Source of the DNA: Brachybacterium sacelli
GTDB lineage: Bacteria; Actinomycetota; Actinomycetes; Actinomycetales; Dermabacteraceae
DNA length: 64,000 nt
Reading direction: 5' to 3'
Assembly (NCBI RefSeq): GCF_017876545.1
Contig: NZ_JAGIOD010000001.1
Coordinates: 1,364,001-1,428,000 of the forward strand
A model generated the notes under the pieces. That model saw only the letters and a program-made list of their open reading frames with translations, ran no database searches and was not told where the DNA came from. Made by a program: the position numbers and the translations under genes. Positions 35,453 through 44,982 of the stretch are shown one piece after another. Position 1 is the first letter of the stretch. Every line of letters starts with the position of its first letter.

Positions 35453-36910
35453 ATGGTCGATCTGCTCTGGGGGATCGGAGGGATGGCGGGGCTGCTCTTG
35501 ATCGCCGTCGCCCTGTCCAGCAATCGCCGGGCGATCCGGCTGCGCACCGTCATCGGTGCCTTCGCGCTCCAGCTCGGGCTGGGCGTGATCGTCCTGTACT
35601 GGGGGCCAGGCCAGTGGGCGCTGGGAAAGGTCTCCGCCGGCTTCCAGGCCATCATCGACACCTCCAGCGAAGGCATCGCCTTCCTGTTCGGGCCGCTGCT
35701 GCCGGCCGAGGGCGAGGGCAGCATCTTCGCCCTCCAGGTACTGCCGGTGATCGTGTTCTTCGCGTCCCTCACCGCTGTGCTCTACCACTGGAAGATCCTG
35801 CCCAAGATCGTCGAGTGGCTCGGCGGCGGGCTCGGCAAGATCCTCGGCACCAGCTACGCCGAGTCCGTGAACACGGCGGCGAACATCTTCGTGGGTCAGA
35901 CCGAGGCGCCGCTGGTCATCCGCCCCTACATCAAGCGACTCTCGCGCTCGGGGCTGTTCGCGGTGATGGTCGGCGGCCTCTCGACCGTCGCCGGCTCCGT
36001 GCTGGTGGGCTACTCGCTGTTGGGCGCACCGCTGGAGTACCTGATCGCGGCCAGCTTCATGGCGGCGCCGGGTGCGCTGCTCATGGCCAAGATCCTGATG
36101 CCGGAGGACGATCCCGAGGCCGTCGCGCGGGAGGCCGCACTGGTCGAGGCCAGCAGCCACGCCAAGAAGCAGCGCGGGGCCGACGCGGCTGCCGCGGGGG
36201 TGGCGGGTGCTGGAGCGGTCGGCGCTGGAACGACCGCCGTGGGAACGGCCGACGTGGGAGCGGCCGACGCCCCGGCGACGGGCGCCGTGGCCACGGCCGA
36301 CGACGGCTCCGCGGAGGCGGGCTCCGCCGACGCGGACCCCACCGATGCGGCCGGAGAAGCCTCCGAGGAGGACGACGACCTCGAGGAGCTGTCCTACAGC
36401 AACGTCATCGACGCCGCCGCGGGCGGTGCGGCCGACGGCATGAAGCTCGCCCTGAACGTCGGGGCCATGCTGCTGGCCTTCATCTCTCTGATCGCGCTGA
36501 TCAACCTGCTGATCGGTCTCGTCGGCGGCTGGTTCGGCGCCGGCGACCTCACCTTCGAGCAGATCCTGGGCTGGCTGTTCGCCCCGATCATGGCGATGAT
36601 CGGCGTGCCGTGGGACGAGGCCGTCGCCTCCGGCAGCTTCGTCGGGCAGAAGATCGTGGTCAACGAGTTCGTGGCCTTCTCCGGCTTCGGCCCGCAGATC
36701 GACACCTTCAGCCCCAAGACCGCAGCCATCACCAGCTTCGCCCTGACCGGTTTCGCGAACCTCAGCTCGCTGGGCATCCTGCTGGGAGGCCTCGGCGGTC
36801 TGGCCCCGGAGCGTCGTTCCGAGATCGCGCAGCTCGGGCTGAAGGCAATCCTCGGCGGCACCCTCGCGAACCTGATGAGCGCCGCGATCGCCGGCATCAT
36901 GCTGGGCTGA
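35453..36910 (+). CDS. concentrative nucleoside transporter (NupC family) with acidic insertion
   Basis: 485 residues; typical NupC is about 400. The conserved blocks are present: [81 protein letters not shown] and [11 protein letters not shown]. The extra length is an Ala/Gly/Asp/Glu-rich, low-complexity stretch at about residues 235-315, placed in the loop between the gate region and NVIDAA. It should import nucleosides with a cation. I use the ATG at 35453 with GAGGTGAG before it; a GTG at 35444 is an alternative. Confidence 0.92.
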   Translation: MVDLLWGIGGMAGLLLIAVALSSNRRAIRLRTVIGAFALQLGLGVIVLYWGPGQWALGKVSAGFQAIIDTSSEGIAFLFGPLLPAEGEGSIFALQVLPVIVFFASLTAVLYHWKILPKIVEWLGGGLGKILGTSYAESVNTAANIFVGQTEAPLVIRPYIKRLSRSGLFAVMVGGLSTVAGSVLVGYSLLGAPLEYLIAASFMAAPGALLMAKILMPEDDPEAVAREAALVEASSHAKKQRGADAAAAGVAGAGAVGAGTTAVGTADVGAADAPATGAVATADDGSAEAGSADADPTDAAGEASEEDDDLEELSYSNVIDAAAGGAADGMKLALNVGAMLLAFISLIALINLLIGLVGGWFGAGDLTFEQILGWLFAPIMAMIGVPWDEAVASGSFVGQKIVVNEFVAFSGFGPQIDTFSPKTAAITSFALTGFANLSSLGILLGGLGGLAPERRSEIAQLGLKAILGGTLANLMSAAIAGIMLG

Positions 36911-36927
36911 GCACGTTTCGGGGCATG

Positions 36928-36997
36928 CGCCCCCGCCAGGGCTGCCGATCGGGCTGAGCACTGATCGATCCGAGCGAGCGCAGCCCCGGCAGGGGCG
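36928..36997. terminator. long-stem hairpin between convergent genes
   Basis: 18-base arms (36928-36945 and 36980-36997) pair with two mismatches around a 34-base loop, between the nucleoside transporter and the convergent TenA gene. Confidence 0.55.
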
Positions 36998-37016
36998 GGA
37001 ACAGATCCCGGACCGG

Positions 37017-37679
37017 TCAACTGCCGAGGTCGTCCAGCGCCTGCTGCCAGAACGCCGTCTCGAGCCGGGTCGCGGCGCGGAAGACCGTCACCAGCTCCTG
37101 GAAACGGCGGTCAGGAAGAGTGCCGCCCGTCAGCGTGTCGAGATGATCGCTCGCGGCCCGGGAGGTCTGCTGGAACTCCTCCGCGGCGTACTCGTGGATC
37201 CAGTCGCGGTAGGGATGCTCGGGGTGCTCCGCCAGGCGCGGGGCGAGGCGGGCACCGATCTCCCCGTAGCCGATGGCGCACGGGGCGAGCGCCACCTCCA
37301 GGTCGAGCAGTCCGCCGGCCTGACCGCAGTCCAGGACGTACCGGGTGTAGGCGACGGTGGCCAGCTTCTCCGGCGCCGCCTCGAGCTGCTCGCGACCGAT
37401 GCCCCACGACTCGGTGAGCCGCACGTGCAGCGCGGTCTCGGCGAGGATCGCCTCGAGAGCGTCGGCTGCTCGGCGGATGTCGGCGAGGCCGCGTGATTGG
37501 TAGGCCGCCAGGGCGTTGGCCCGGGCGAACTGGATCAGGAACAGATAGTCCTGGACCAGGTAGTCCTGGAACGCCGCCAGGGGCAGGGTGCCGTCGCCGA
37601 GCTGCTCGACGAAGGGATGGCGGACGTAGGCCTGCCACTCGTCTGCGATCTCGGCCTTCAGCGCATCGAACAGGGTCAT
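37017..37679 (-). CDS. tenA: TenA-family thiaminase II / aminopyrimidine aminohydrolase
   Basis: 220 residues of all-helical TenA fold. FVEQLGDGTLPLAAFQDYLVQDYLFLIQFARANALAAYQS is the conserved N-terminal block, and the catalytic Cys is in LAPCAIGYGEIG. TenA hydrolyses degraded thiamine (formylaminopyrimidine products) to recover the pyrimidine. GGAGGAGG precedes the ATG. Only 27 bases separate it from the dehydrogenase upstream, so they are likely co-transcribed. No TPP riboswitch is seen. Confidence 0.92.
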   Translation of the reverse strand: MTLFDALKAEIADEWQAYVRHPFVEQLGDGTLPLAAFQDYLVQDYLFLIQFARANALAAYQSRGLADIRRAADALEAILAETALHVRLTESWGIGREQLEAAPEKLATVAYTRYVLDCGQAGGLLDLEVALAPCAIGYGEIGARLAPRLAEHPEHPYRDWIHEYAAEEFQQTSRAASDHLDTLTGGTLPDRRFQELVTVFRAATRLETAFWQQALDDLGS

Positions 37680-37706
37680 CGGGCACCTCCTCCGGTCACG
37701 GGGCTG

Positions 37707-38831
37707 TCAGAGGCCGTCCGGTGTCCCGCCGGGCATCACGGCGACCTTGCCGCCGACGGCGGAGTCGGCGGTGCGGTAGGCCTCGTCGACCTGCTCGAGT
37801 CCGAAGCGGTGGGTGACGATCCGGTCGGGGTGGAGTCCCCAGCGCTCGAGGTTCTCGAGCAGCTCGCGCATGTGGTGGATGCTGGTGACCCACGAGCCGT
37901 GCAGGGTGATCTGCTTGTGGATGAGCTCGGCGGAGACGTCGGTGGTCAGCGTGCCACCCTCGCCGACCAGCACGGTGCGGCCCCAGCGTCGGGTGCTGCG
38001 CAGCGCGCTGGACTGGCCCGCGCCGTTGCCGGAGCAGTCCAGGGCGACGTGCGCGCCCTCGCCCAGCCGCTCCGCCAGGTCGTCCGCTGCGACGGCATGG
38101 TCCACGGCGTCCATCTCGAGCGCCTGCTCGCGGCGTCGGGCCGAGGGGTCGGTGCCGATGACGTCCGGGGACCCCAGTGCGCGGGCGAGCATCCCGGCAG
38201 CGAGGCCGACGGGCCCCAGGCCCACGATCAGCACGGTGTCGGCGCCGGTGACGTCGGCTCGGCGCAGCGCCTCGTAGGCGGTGCCGAAGCCGCAGGCCAC
38301 GCAGGCACCGTCGAGGTAGGTGAGGGAATCGGGCAGTGGCAGGAGATCCTTCTCCTCGGCCAGGAGGTATTCGGCGTGGCCGCCGTCGCGCTGCCAGCCG
38401 TAGGCCGCACGGTGCTCGGAGAGGCAGCCGATGGGATAGCCGCGACGGCATTCCTCGCACAGCCCGCAACCGGAGATGTGGTAGACCACGCGGCGGTCCC
38501 CGACGGCCGTGTCCAGCACGTCCGCGCCGACGGCGACGACCTGCCCGCACGGCTCGTGACCGCCGACCACGCCCTGGTAGGCCTCGGGGCCGGAGCCGAG
38601 GTGCTCGCGATAGATGGCCCGCAGATCACTGCCGCAGATCGTCGAGGCCTTCACCGCGAGCAGGACCTGCCCGGGCCCGGGGACGGGCACGGGGACGGGA
38701 CGCAGCTCGGTGCGTGAGCCTCCCGGCAGGAAGGCCGCCTGCATGGTGGCCGCGGGCGCTGCGTCGGTCGCGGTGGCCGTGTTCGCGTCATGGGCTGGGG
38801 TGGCCCCGGGGGAGCCGCTGCTGGCGGGCAT
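37707..38831 (-). CDS. zinc-binding alcohol dehydrogenase family protein
   Basis: 374 residues. Catalytic zinc ligands are in STICGSDLR and GHEPCG, structural zinc cysteines in GCGLCEECRRGYPIGC, and the cofactor loop in VLIVGLGPVGLAAG. An N-terminal Ala/Thr-rich stretch of about 30 residues precedes the domain; the start at 38831 has GAAGGAG upstream. It resembles threonine/sorbitol-type dehydrogenases. It lies between a homocysteine methyltransferase-like gene and TenA in one apparent operon. Confidence 0.88.
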   Translation of the reverse strand: MPASSGSPGATPAHDANTATATDAAPAATMQAAFLPGGSRTELRPVPVPVPGPGQVLLAVKASTICGSDLRAIYREHLGSGPEAYQGVVGGHEPCGQVVAVGADVLDTAVGDRRVVYHISGCGLCEECRRGYPIGCLSEHRAAYGWQRDGGHAEYLLAEEKDLLPLPDSLTYLDGACVACGFGTAYEALRRADVTGADTVLIVGLGPVGLAAGMLARALGSPDVIGTDPSARRREQALEMDAVDHAVAADDLAERLGEGAHVALDCSGNGAGQSSALRSTRRWGRTVLVGEGGTLTTDVSAELIHKQITLHGSWVTSIHHMRELLENLERWGLHPDRIVTHRFGLEQVDEAYRTADSAVGGKVAVMPGGTPDGL

Positions 38832-38881
38832 GTCTGTCTCCTTCGACGGGGCGTGCTGACCAGACCGTATCGCGGGCGTGC

Positions 38882-39928
38882 TCAGGCGCGGTCGCCGAGC
38901 CCGACGATGTGCTCGGGCAGGCGCTCGTTGCTGCCGTACATGAAGTGGTTCTCCATGTGCTCGGAGAAGCGGCTCGCCTCGGTGGTGCGGCCCACGGCCT
39001 CGGCCACCTCGCGGATGTGGATGGGGGCGGCGCCGCAGCATACGCCCAGGTAGTTCACGCCCAGGTCGAGCGCTTCACGGGCGAAGGCACCGATCTCGTA
39101 GCGATTGGTCAGCAGCGGGTCCAGCGCCGTCGGGAACGTCCGGCCGTGGGGGGAGGGCACGCTCGCCCGCTCGTCCGAGAGGTTGAAGAAGGTGGGCTCC
39201 TCGGCCGTGGTCCGGTAGGGGATCGGCAGCGCACCCACGTGGCAGGAGACCGCCTCGCGGATCTGCCGCAGCCACGGCAGCATCGTCTCCGGGCCACGGA
39301 AGCAGTTCAGCCCCACCACGTCGGCCCCGGCCTGCTCGAGACGCTGGGCGGTCTCGACGATCCCCACCCCGTCGGCCATCTCCTGGAACGCCATGGGGGC
39401 CAGCGTCAGCACCACCGGCAGCCCCGAGCTCTTCGCGACCTCGAGCGCGGTCAGCGCCTCGCCGGCGTAGTAGAAGGTCTCCCCGATGATCAGGTCGGCG
39501 CCCTCCTCGACGGCCCAGCCGACCATCTCCTCGAACATGCCGCGCACCTCCGCCTGGCGGGCGGGATCCTCGGGGTCCCAGATGTTCGAGTTGGAGATGT
39601 TCCCGGCCACCAGATCGCCCGGCACCTGATCGGCGACCTCGCGGGCGATCTTGAGGGCGGAGCGGTTCAGCGGCTCGAGCAGGTCCTCCTTGCCGATCAC
39701 GCGCATCTTCTCGCGGTGGCCGTTGTAGGTGAACGCCTCGACGATGTCGGAGCCGGCACGCTGGAAATCCACGTGCAGGGAGCGCAGGGCCTCGGGGAAC
39801 TCGAGCGCGACCTCGGGCACGAACTCGCCGGCGGTGAGATAGCCGCGACGCTCGAGCTCGAACAGGAAGCCTTCGGCGCAGATCACGGGGCCGGCATCGA
39901 GGCGGTCGGTCAGGAGGTTCTGGGTCAT
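38882..39928 (-). CDS. homocysteine S-methyltransferase family protein
   Basis: 348 residues, closest in layout to betaine-homocysteine methyltransferase. It is a TIM barrel starting with AEGFLFELERRGYLTAGEFVPEV, and the zinc/homocysteine site is formed by Cys in GLNCFRGPE and the Cys pair in GVCCGAAP. FQRAGSDIVEAFTYNGHREKM holds the substrate-side block. It would move a methyl group from betaine or a methylated donor to homocysteine. No strong ribosome site before the ATG. Probably the first gene of the operon with the dehydrogenase and TenA. Confidence 0.85.
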   Translation of the reverse strand: MTQNLLTDRLDAGPVICAEGFLFELERRGYLTAGEFVPEVALEFPEALRSLHVDFQRAGSDIVEAFTYNGHREKMRVIGKEDLLEPLNRSALKIAREVADQVPGDLVAGNISNSNIWDPEDPARQAEVRGMFEEMVGWAVEEGADLIIGETFYYAGEALTALEVAKSSGLPVVLTLAPMAFQEMADGVGIVETAQRLEQAGADVVGLNCFRGPETMLPWLRQIREAVSCHVGALPIPYRTTAEEPTFFNLSDERASVPSPHGRTFPTALDPLLTNRYEIGAFAREALDLGVNYLGVCCGAAPIHIREVAEAVGRTTEASRFSEHMENHFMYGSNERLPEHIVGLGDRA

Positions 39929-40112
39929 CGTCTGCGTCTGCTCTCGGTCGTCGGTGAGGCGGGGCCGTGGTGAGCGTAGCCGCCGAGCGGGCGCGTGTCC
40001 CCGGGTGTGACCGTCCGTGAACGGGGCGGCGCGCCCTCGGCGGCGAGGCGCCGGCGGCCCTGCGCACGGCCCGGGGCCCGCCGCGGAACATCGCGCGGCA
40101 GGCCCCGACGCC

Positions 40113-41249
40113 TCAGGAGGCGGCGGGCACTCCCGTGAGGGTGGTGGCGTGGGGGTCGAAGTCGGCGGGCATGGGTTCGACCTCGGTGAAGGTGGAGTCG
40201 ACGTCGATGATCGACCCCTCGGAGATGGCGGTCTCGATGGCGACCATGACGTCCAGGACGTGGGCGGCGATCTCTCCCTGAGCGCGGTGGGGAACACCGG
40301 CACGGATCGCGCGGGCCATCTCCAACACACCCAGCCCCCGCCCGGTGGTCGCCCCCGTGGCCGGCACCGGGGACGCCGACTCCCCGCGATAAGCGGTCAG
40401 CGCCGAATCACCCTCGAACACGTTGGGGTCGGGGAACGCGAGAGTCGCCTCGGTGCCGTAGACCTCGACGAACCCGGCCCGCTTGTGCGGGGAGTCGAAA
40501 CTCAGCAGCACCGTCGCGTTCTGCCCCGAGGCGAAGCTCAACAGCGCCGCCACCTGAGTGGGCACCGTGACGTCGAAGACCTCACCAGCCTTGGGACCCG
40601 AACCGATGGTGCGCTGCTGACGCGCCCGGGAGCCGACCGCGGACACGCGCGTGACGGGGCCGAGGGCGAGGACCAGGGTGGTCGCGTAATACGGGGCGAT
40701 GTCATACAACGGCCCCGCCCCCTCCTGGAACAGGAACGCGGGATTGGGATGCCAGTCCTCCGGGCCCGGGGTCTGGAACAGGGTCAGCGCGCTGGCCGGG
40801 GCCCCGATCGAGCCGTCCCGCAGGGTCCGCAGCGCGGTCTGGATCCCCGCGCCGAGCACCGTGTCCGGGGCGCCGCCCACGCGCACGCCCGCCGCGTCAG
40901 CCGCCTCCAACAGAGCCTTCGCGTCGGCGGGCTCGGTGGTGATCGGCTTCTCCGTCCACACATGCTTACCCGCCGCCACGATCGAACGGGAGACCTCGGC
41001 GTGGGCGGTGGGGATCGTCAGGTTGATGACGATCTCCACCCCGGGATGATCCAGCACGTCCTGCGCAGTGCCGGACGCGGGGACACCGAACTCCTCGGCG
41101 CGCTGCGCGGCGGCCTCGGGAAACAGGTCACCGACGATGTGGACGACCACATCCGGGAACGAAGTCAGGTTCTTGAGGTACTCGGCAGAGATCGTGCCGG
41201 CACCGATGAGGCCGACACCGACGGGTCCGGCGAAGTTCTGGGAGGTCAC
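40113..41249 (-). CDS. Gfo/Idh/MocA-family oxidoreductase
   Basis: 378 residues. N-terminal Rossmann fold with VGLIGAGTISAEYLKNL, the family lysine in HVWTEKPITT, and the C-terminal beta-sheet domain. Such enzymes oxidise sugars or inositols with NAD(P). It follows the ABC permease genes on the same strand after 187 bases and likely acts on the imported sugar. Confidence 0.92.
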   Translation of the reverse strand: MTSQNFAGPVGVGLIGAGTISAEYLKNLTSFPDVVVHIVGDLFPEAAAQRAEEFGVPASGTAQDVLDHPGVEIVINLTIPTAHAEVSRSIVAAGKHVWTEKPITTEPADAKALLEAADAAGVRVGGAPDTVLGAGIQTALRTLRDGSIGAPASALTLFQTPGPEDWHPNPAFLFQEGAGPLYDIAPYYATTLVLALGPVTRVSAVGSRARQQRTIGSGPKAGEVFDVTVPTQVAALLSFASGQNATVLLSFDSPHKRAGFVEVYGTEATLAFPDPNVFEGDSALTAYRGESASPVPATGATTGRGLGVLEMARAIRAGVPHRAQGEIAAHVLDVMVAIETAISEGSIIDVDSTFTEVEPMPADFDPHATTLTGVPAAS

Positions 41250-41436
41250 AGGTGGAATCCTTCAGGTGGAGGTGCGGTGGTCCGGGCAGTGGTGGCGCGG
41301 TGGGTCGGACGGCGACGGTGCGCAGGTGCGCGAGCGAGGCGGCTCTCCCTTCGAACATGTCCCCGGCGTCGTCGTCGAATTCGATCACGCCGTCGGCGAT
41401 GGGTGCCGTGCCGCCCACGCCCCGCCTCTGCCGGCC

Positions 41437-42276
41437 TCACTTCACGGCGCCGGCGGTCAGGCCCGCGACGAAGTTCTTCTGCATCATCAGGAAGCCGACG
41501 ACGACCGGGATGCTCACCGCGAGCGAGGCGGCCAGCACCTGATTCCAGTACACGTTGGTCTGCGTGGAGTACTGCTGAAGGCCCACGGCCAGGGTGCGGG
41601 TGTTCTCCGTGGTGAGCACGGAGGCGAACAGCACCTCCCCCCAGGCCGTCATGAACGCGTAGATGGCGACGGCGACGATGCCCGGGCGGGCGGCGGGCAG
41701 GATGATGCGCAGCAGGATGGTGAGGTTGCCGGCGCCGTCGACCTTGCCGGCCTGGTCGAGCTCACGCGGGATGCCGTCGAAGTAGCCCACCAGCATCCAG
41801 ATCGCGAAGGGCAGCGAGAACGTCAGGTAGGTGATGATCAGGCCGATGCGCGTGCCCACCAGCGGCACCCCGAACATCGTGTCGATGTTGACGAAGATCA
41901 GGTACAGCGGCAGCAGGAACAGCACGCCGGGGAACATCTGGGTGGACAGCACCGTGGTCATGAACGGGCCGCGGCCGTGGAAACGCCAACGGGAGACGGC
42001 GTAGGCGGCCAGCGTCGCCACCGCCACGCTGAACAGCGTCGCCGCCAGCGTCACGATCAGCGAGTTCATGAAGTACCGGGCCAACGGAACCGTCGACCAC
42101 ATCTGGACGAAGGGCTCGAAGGTGATGGTGCTGGGGAACCAGGAGAACCCGGACTGCACGTCGCCGAGCGGCTTCATCGAGGTGGTGATCATGACGTACA
42201 GCGGCAGCGCCACGAACAGCGTGAGGCCGATCAGCACGAGGGCGCGGAAGATCTTCTCGCCGGTGGTCTCACGCAT
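41437..42276 (-). CDS. carbohydrate ABC permease (MalG-type)
   Basis: 279 residues, six membrane helices, EAA-type loop RELDQAGKVDGAGNLTILLRIILPAARPGIVAV and C-terminus FVAGLTAGAVK. Overlaps the upstream permease by 8 bases. Second permease of the LacI-regulated sugar importer. Confidence 0.94.
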   Translation of the reverse strand: MRETTGEKIFRALVLIGLTLFVALPLYVMITTSMKPLGDVQSGFSWFPSTITFEPFVQMWSTVPLARYFMNSLIVTLAATLFSVAVATLAAYAVSRWRFHGRGPFMTTVLSTQMFPGVLFLLPLYLIFVNIDTMFGVPLVGTRIGLIITYLTFSLPFAIWMLVGYFDGIPRELDQAGKVDGAGNLTILLRIILPAARPGIVAVAIYAFMTAWGEVLFASVLTTENTRTLAVGLQQYSTQTNVYWNQVLAASLAVSIPVVVGFLMMQKNFVAGLTAGAVK

Positions 42277-43246
42277 TGCTCTTCTCCTTCTTCCACTGGG
42301 TGAAGTAGAGGTACACCAGCGACACCGCCAGCAGGAACAGCAGCAGCAGAACGCTCATCGCGCTGCCCACGCCGAAGTCCCAGGACAAGAACGAGGCGTT
42401 GTAGATGTGGAAGCTGATGAGATCGCCGGCCCGGGGCTGCGCGCTGCCGAACAGCACGTAGGGGGTGTTGAAGTCGTTGAACACCCACAGGAACATCACC
42501 AGCAGCATGGTCTGGTTGACCGGGGCGAGCATCGGCAGGGTCACCGAGCGCCACTGCCGCAGCGGGGAGGCGCCGTCCATCGCGGAGGCCTCGTAGAGCT
42601 CACCGGGGATCGACTGCAGGCCCGCCATGAACATGAGGAAGGCGAAGGGCCACATCCGCCAGATCGCGACCACCACCACCGAGATGAACGCGTTGTCGCC
42701 GATCAGCCAGAACGGGGCGCCGTCGAGGATGCCCAGCTGGTCCACCAGCACGTGGTTGACCACGCCGGTATCCCGCTGGAGCATGAAGTTCCAGGTGATC
42801 ACCGAGGCGTACAGCGGCAGCGCATACGGGATCAGGAACAGGGTGCGGAACACGCCGCGGCCGCGGAAGGGCCGTTGCAGGGCGACCGCGGCCGCCATCC
42901 CGAGACCCCAGCTCAGACCCACCACGAGCGCCGTGAATCCCACGGTCACCAGGAAGGAGTTCAGCAGCTCCTGGCCGACGGGGGTGTTCAGGTCGATCGC
43001 GATCCGGTAGTTCTCCAGACCCACGAACGGGGCCTCCAGCCAGCGGCGGATGAAGAACTTGGTCAGCTCGACGAAGCTCATCCAGAAGCCGGTGGCCATC
43101 GGGATGATGTGGATCAGCAGCTCGAGCAGCACCGCGGGCGCGATGATCAGGTACGGGAACAGATGACGCCGGGAGCGGCGCGGCGGTCTGGAGTCCGGAC
43201 CCTTCGGAGGCGTGGTGGTCTCCTCCGGTGCGGTCAGAGAGGTCAT
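42269..43246 (-). CDS. carbohydrate ABC permease (MalF-type)
   Basis: 325 residues with a charged N-terminus (RPPRRSRRHLFPYLIIAPAVLLELLIHI) and six membrane helices. The EAA loop is EASAMDGASPLRQWRSVTLPMLAPVN. It lies 73 bases after the binding-protein gene and overlaps its partner. No ATPase is encoded nearby, so a shared one is implied. Confidence 0.94.
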   Translation of the reverse strand: MTSLTAPEETTTPPKGPDSRPPRRSRRHLFPYLIIAPAVLLELLIHIIPMATGFWMSFVELTKFFIRRWLEAPFVGLENYRIAIDLNTPVGQELLNSFLVTVGFTALVVGLSWGLGMAAAVALQRPFRGRGVFRTLFLIPYALPLYASVITWNFMLQRDTGVVNHVLVDQLGILDGAPFWLIGDNAFISVVVVAIWRMWPFAFLMFMAGLQSIPGELYEASAMDGASPLRQWRSVTLPMLAPVNQTMLLVMFLWVFNDFNTPYVLFGSAQPRAGDLISFHIYNASFLSWDFGVGSAMSVLLLLFLLAVSLVYLYFTQWKKEKSNA

Positions 43247-43319
43247 GGGAGCTCTTCTCGTTCAGAGGTGGCGGGCGCGCGAGGGCCGACGGGGCCCTGC
43301 CCCGTCGGCCGGTCTGGCC

Positions 43320-44621
43320 TCAGACGCGGATCGAGTCCTGCGCGGTCTGCATGGCGGTCATGACGTCCTCGCGGGTGACCGTGCCGCCCGTGGCGATGGT
43401 CGCGAACATGGTGTTCATGGCCTGGCCGACGGAGGTCTCGTACTGGTCCTCCCAGGGGACCAGCGGCAGCGGCTCGGCACGCTCGCCGTAGATCTCCATG
43501 AACATCTCGGCCTGCTCGGTGTCCTCGGTGAAGGTCGGCTCGCCGTCGACCAGCACAGGCAGCGAGGCGAAGGGCTTGCCGAGCTCGGCCTGAGTCTCCG
43601 GGGAGGTCATGAACTCCAGGAACTGCAGGGCACCGTCGACGTTCTCGGAGTCCTTCATGATCGCGAGATTGATGCCCGCCAGGTGCGAGGCACAGTCGCT
43701 GACGGCATCGGCGGGGGCGGGGAAGGGGATCGCCTTGAACTGGTCCGGCGTCATACCCTGCGACTCGATCGTCGCGTTGGCGTTGTTCTGGTTGATGATC
43801 ATCGCCGCCTTGCCGCCCGCGAAGGCGGTGACGGACTTGGTGCCGTTGTCGAACTGCGCGTTGGAGGGGTCGACGACCTTGTCCTTCTGCATCAGATCGA
43901 GGTAGCGCAGGATGCCGTCGACGACGCCGTCCTCGGTGAAGGAGGGCTTGCCGTCCTCGGTGTTCAGCGCGGCCCCGTTCTGGGTGGCGTTGATGAAGGC
44001 GAAGTGGTTGTTCTCCGTGTAGGAGCCGGCTGCCAGCGACATGCCCCAGACGTCGGCCTCCGGATCGGTCAGAGCCTTGGCGGCCTCGACCATCTCCTCC
44101 CAGGTGGTGGGCGGCTCGATGCCGGCGTCCTCGAGCATCGCCACGTTGTAGTACATGCCGTAGGCCAGCCCGTACAGCGGGATCGAGGTGGGGTCGGTGC
44201 CCTTGGCGCCGCCGGTGGCCAGGGCCGCGGGGACGTAACGGTCGCGGCCGCCGAGCGCCTCGAACTGCTCGTCGCCGAGGTCCAGCAGGCCGCCGGTGGC
44301 CTGGAGGCTGACGCCCCAGGTGTTGCCGATGTTGACGACGTCGGGGCCCTGGCCGGAGGTGATCGCGGTCTGGATGCGGGTCTGCAGATCGCCCCAGCCG
44401 ATCACCTCGAGCGCCACGTCGATGCCGGTCTCCTCGGTGAACCTCTCGAGCACCGGGGTGAGCACCTCCTTGTCGTTCTCGAGGCTGGTGCCCTGGTTCG
44501 AGGCCCAGTAGGTGAGGGAGCTGGGGCTCGAACCGGAGCCGGAGCTGGAACCGCAGGCGGCGAGGCCGGCGGTGCCGGCGACGGCGAGAGGGGCAGCGGA
44601 CAGAAGGGTGCGGCGTCGCAT
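43320..44621 (-). CDS. sugar ABC transporter substrate-binding lipoprotein
   Basis: 433 residues. Signal RRRTLLSAAPLAVAGTAGLAAC with lipobox LAAC, then a Ser/Gly linker and the family 1 fold (SLTYWASNQGTSLENDKEVLTPVLERFTEETGIDVALEVIGW). Highly expressed-type receptor for an unknown sugar. Two LacI-type operators lie about 100 bases upstream. First gene of the binding protein, permease, permease, dehydrogenase run. Confidence 0.94.
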   Translation of the reverse strand: MRRRTLLSAAPLAVAGTAGLAACGSSSGSGSSPSSLTYWASNQGTSLENDKEVLTPVLERFTEETGIDVALEVIGWGDLQTRIQTAITSGQGPDVVNIGNTWGVSLQATGGLLDLGDEQFEALGGRDRYVPAALATGGAKGTDPTSIPLYGLAYGMYYNVAMLEDAGIEPPTTWEEMVEAAKALTDPEADVWGMSLAAGSYTENNHFAFINATQNGAALNTEDGKPSFTEDGVVDGILRYLDLMQKDKVVDPSNAQFDNGTKSVTAFAGGKAAMIINQNNANATIESQGMTPDQFKAIPFPAPADAVSDCASHLAGINLAIMKDSENVDGALQFLEFMTSPETQAELGKPFASLPVLVDGEPTFTEDTEQAEMFMEIYGERAEPLPLVPWEDQYETSVGQAMNTMFATIATGGTVTREDVMTAMQTAQDSIRV

Positions 44622-44721
44622 CGGGGTTCTCCTTGGTGCACCGTCATCGGTGATCGGTCGCGGGAACAGGAAGGCGCTCGGCTCCGGGTGAGGGTGCGTC
44701 CGGCAGCCGGGAGAGCCAGGG

Positions 44722-44735
44722 GCTTAATCGATTCG
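44722..44735. promoter_or_regulatory. LacI-type operator, copy 1
   Basis: GCTTAATCGATTCG with perfect core palindrome AATCGATT centred on CG, the usual symmetry of LacI/GalR-family operators. Confidence 0.7.
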
Positions 44736-44736
44736 T

Positions 44737-44750
44737 GCTTAATCGATTCG
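44737..44750. promoter_or_regulatory. LacI-type operator, copy 2
   Basis: The same 14 bases repeated exactly, 15 bases from copy 1, so adjacent dimers bind about one and a half helical turns apart. Confidence 0.7.
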
Positions 44751-44982
44751 GCGAGTATGGCTCTGCGGCGGAGCGGGTGTCAACGCGGGGGAGTCACGAC
44801 ACGGTCACGGTCAGCGGGGCGCGGGGAGACCGCCGGCGGGCGAGGCCGGGGTCGGTAGGGCAGGGCGCGGAGGGCGGGCGGATGCGGCGCGGCCAGGGGG
44901 TCGCCGGGTGTCGACCGGCCGAAGTCGGGCAGCGCCGGAGGAGCGGTGCGGCGCCGGTGTCGCCGGAGGTCGAGCGGCCGGG

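Larger units (their letters stand above)
44622..44982. other. regulatory stretch between binding protein and LacI genes
   Basis: 361 bases containing the two tandem operators at 44722-44750. Both flanking genes are on the minus strand. Outside the operators I recognise nothing. Confidence 0.5.

Noticed and set aside
39929..40112. SAM or TPP riboswitch before the homocysteine methyltransferase
   Set aside because: GC-rich stretch without the conserved cores (no CUGAGA or comparable P-loop signature) that I could find.
41250..41436. A minus-strand frame from 41418 reading IADGVIEFDDDAGDMFEGRAASLAHLRTVAVR
   Set aside because: It looks partly protein-like but runs into the oxidoreductase gene in another frame, has no good ribosome site and no recognisable family. 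Possible remnant only.
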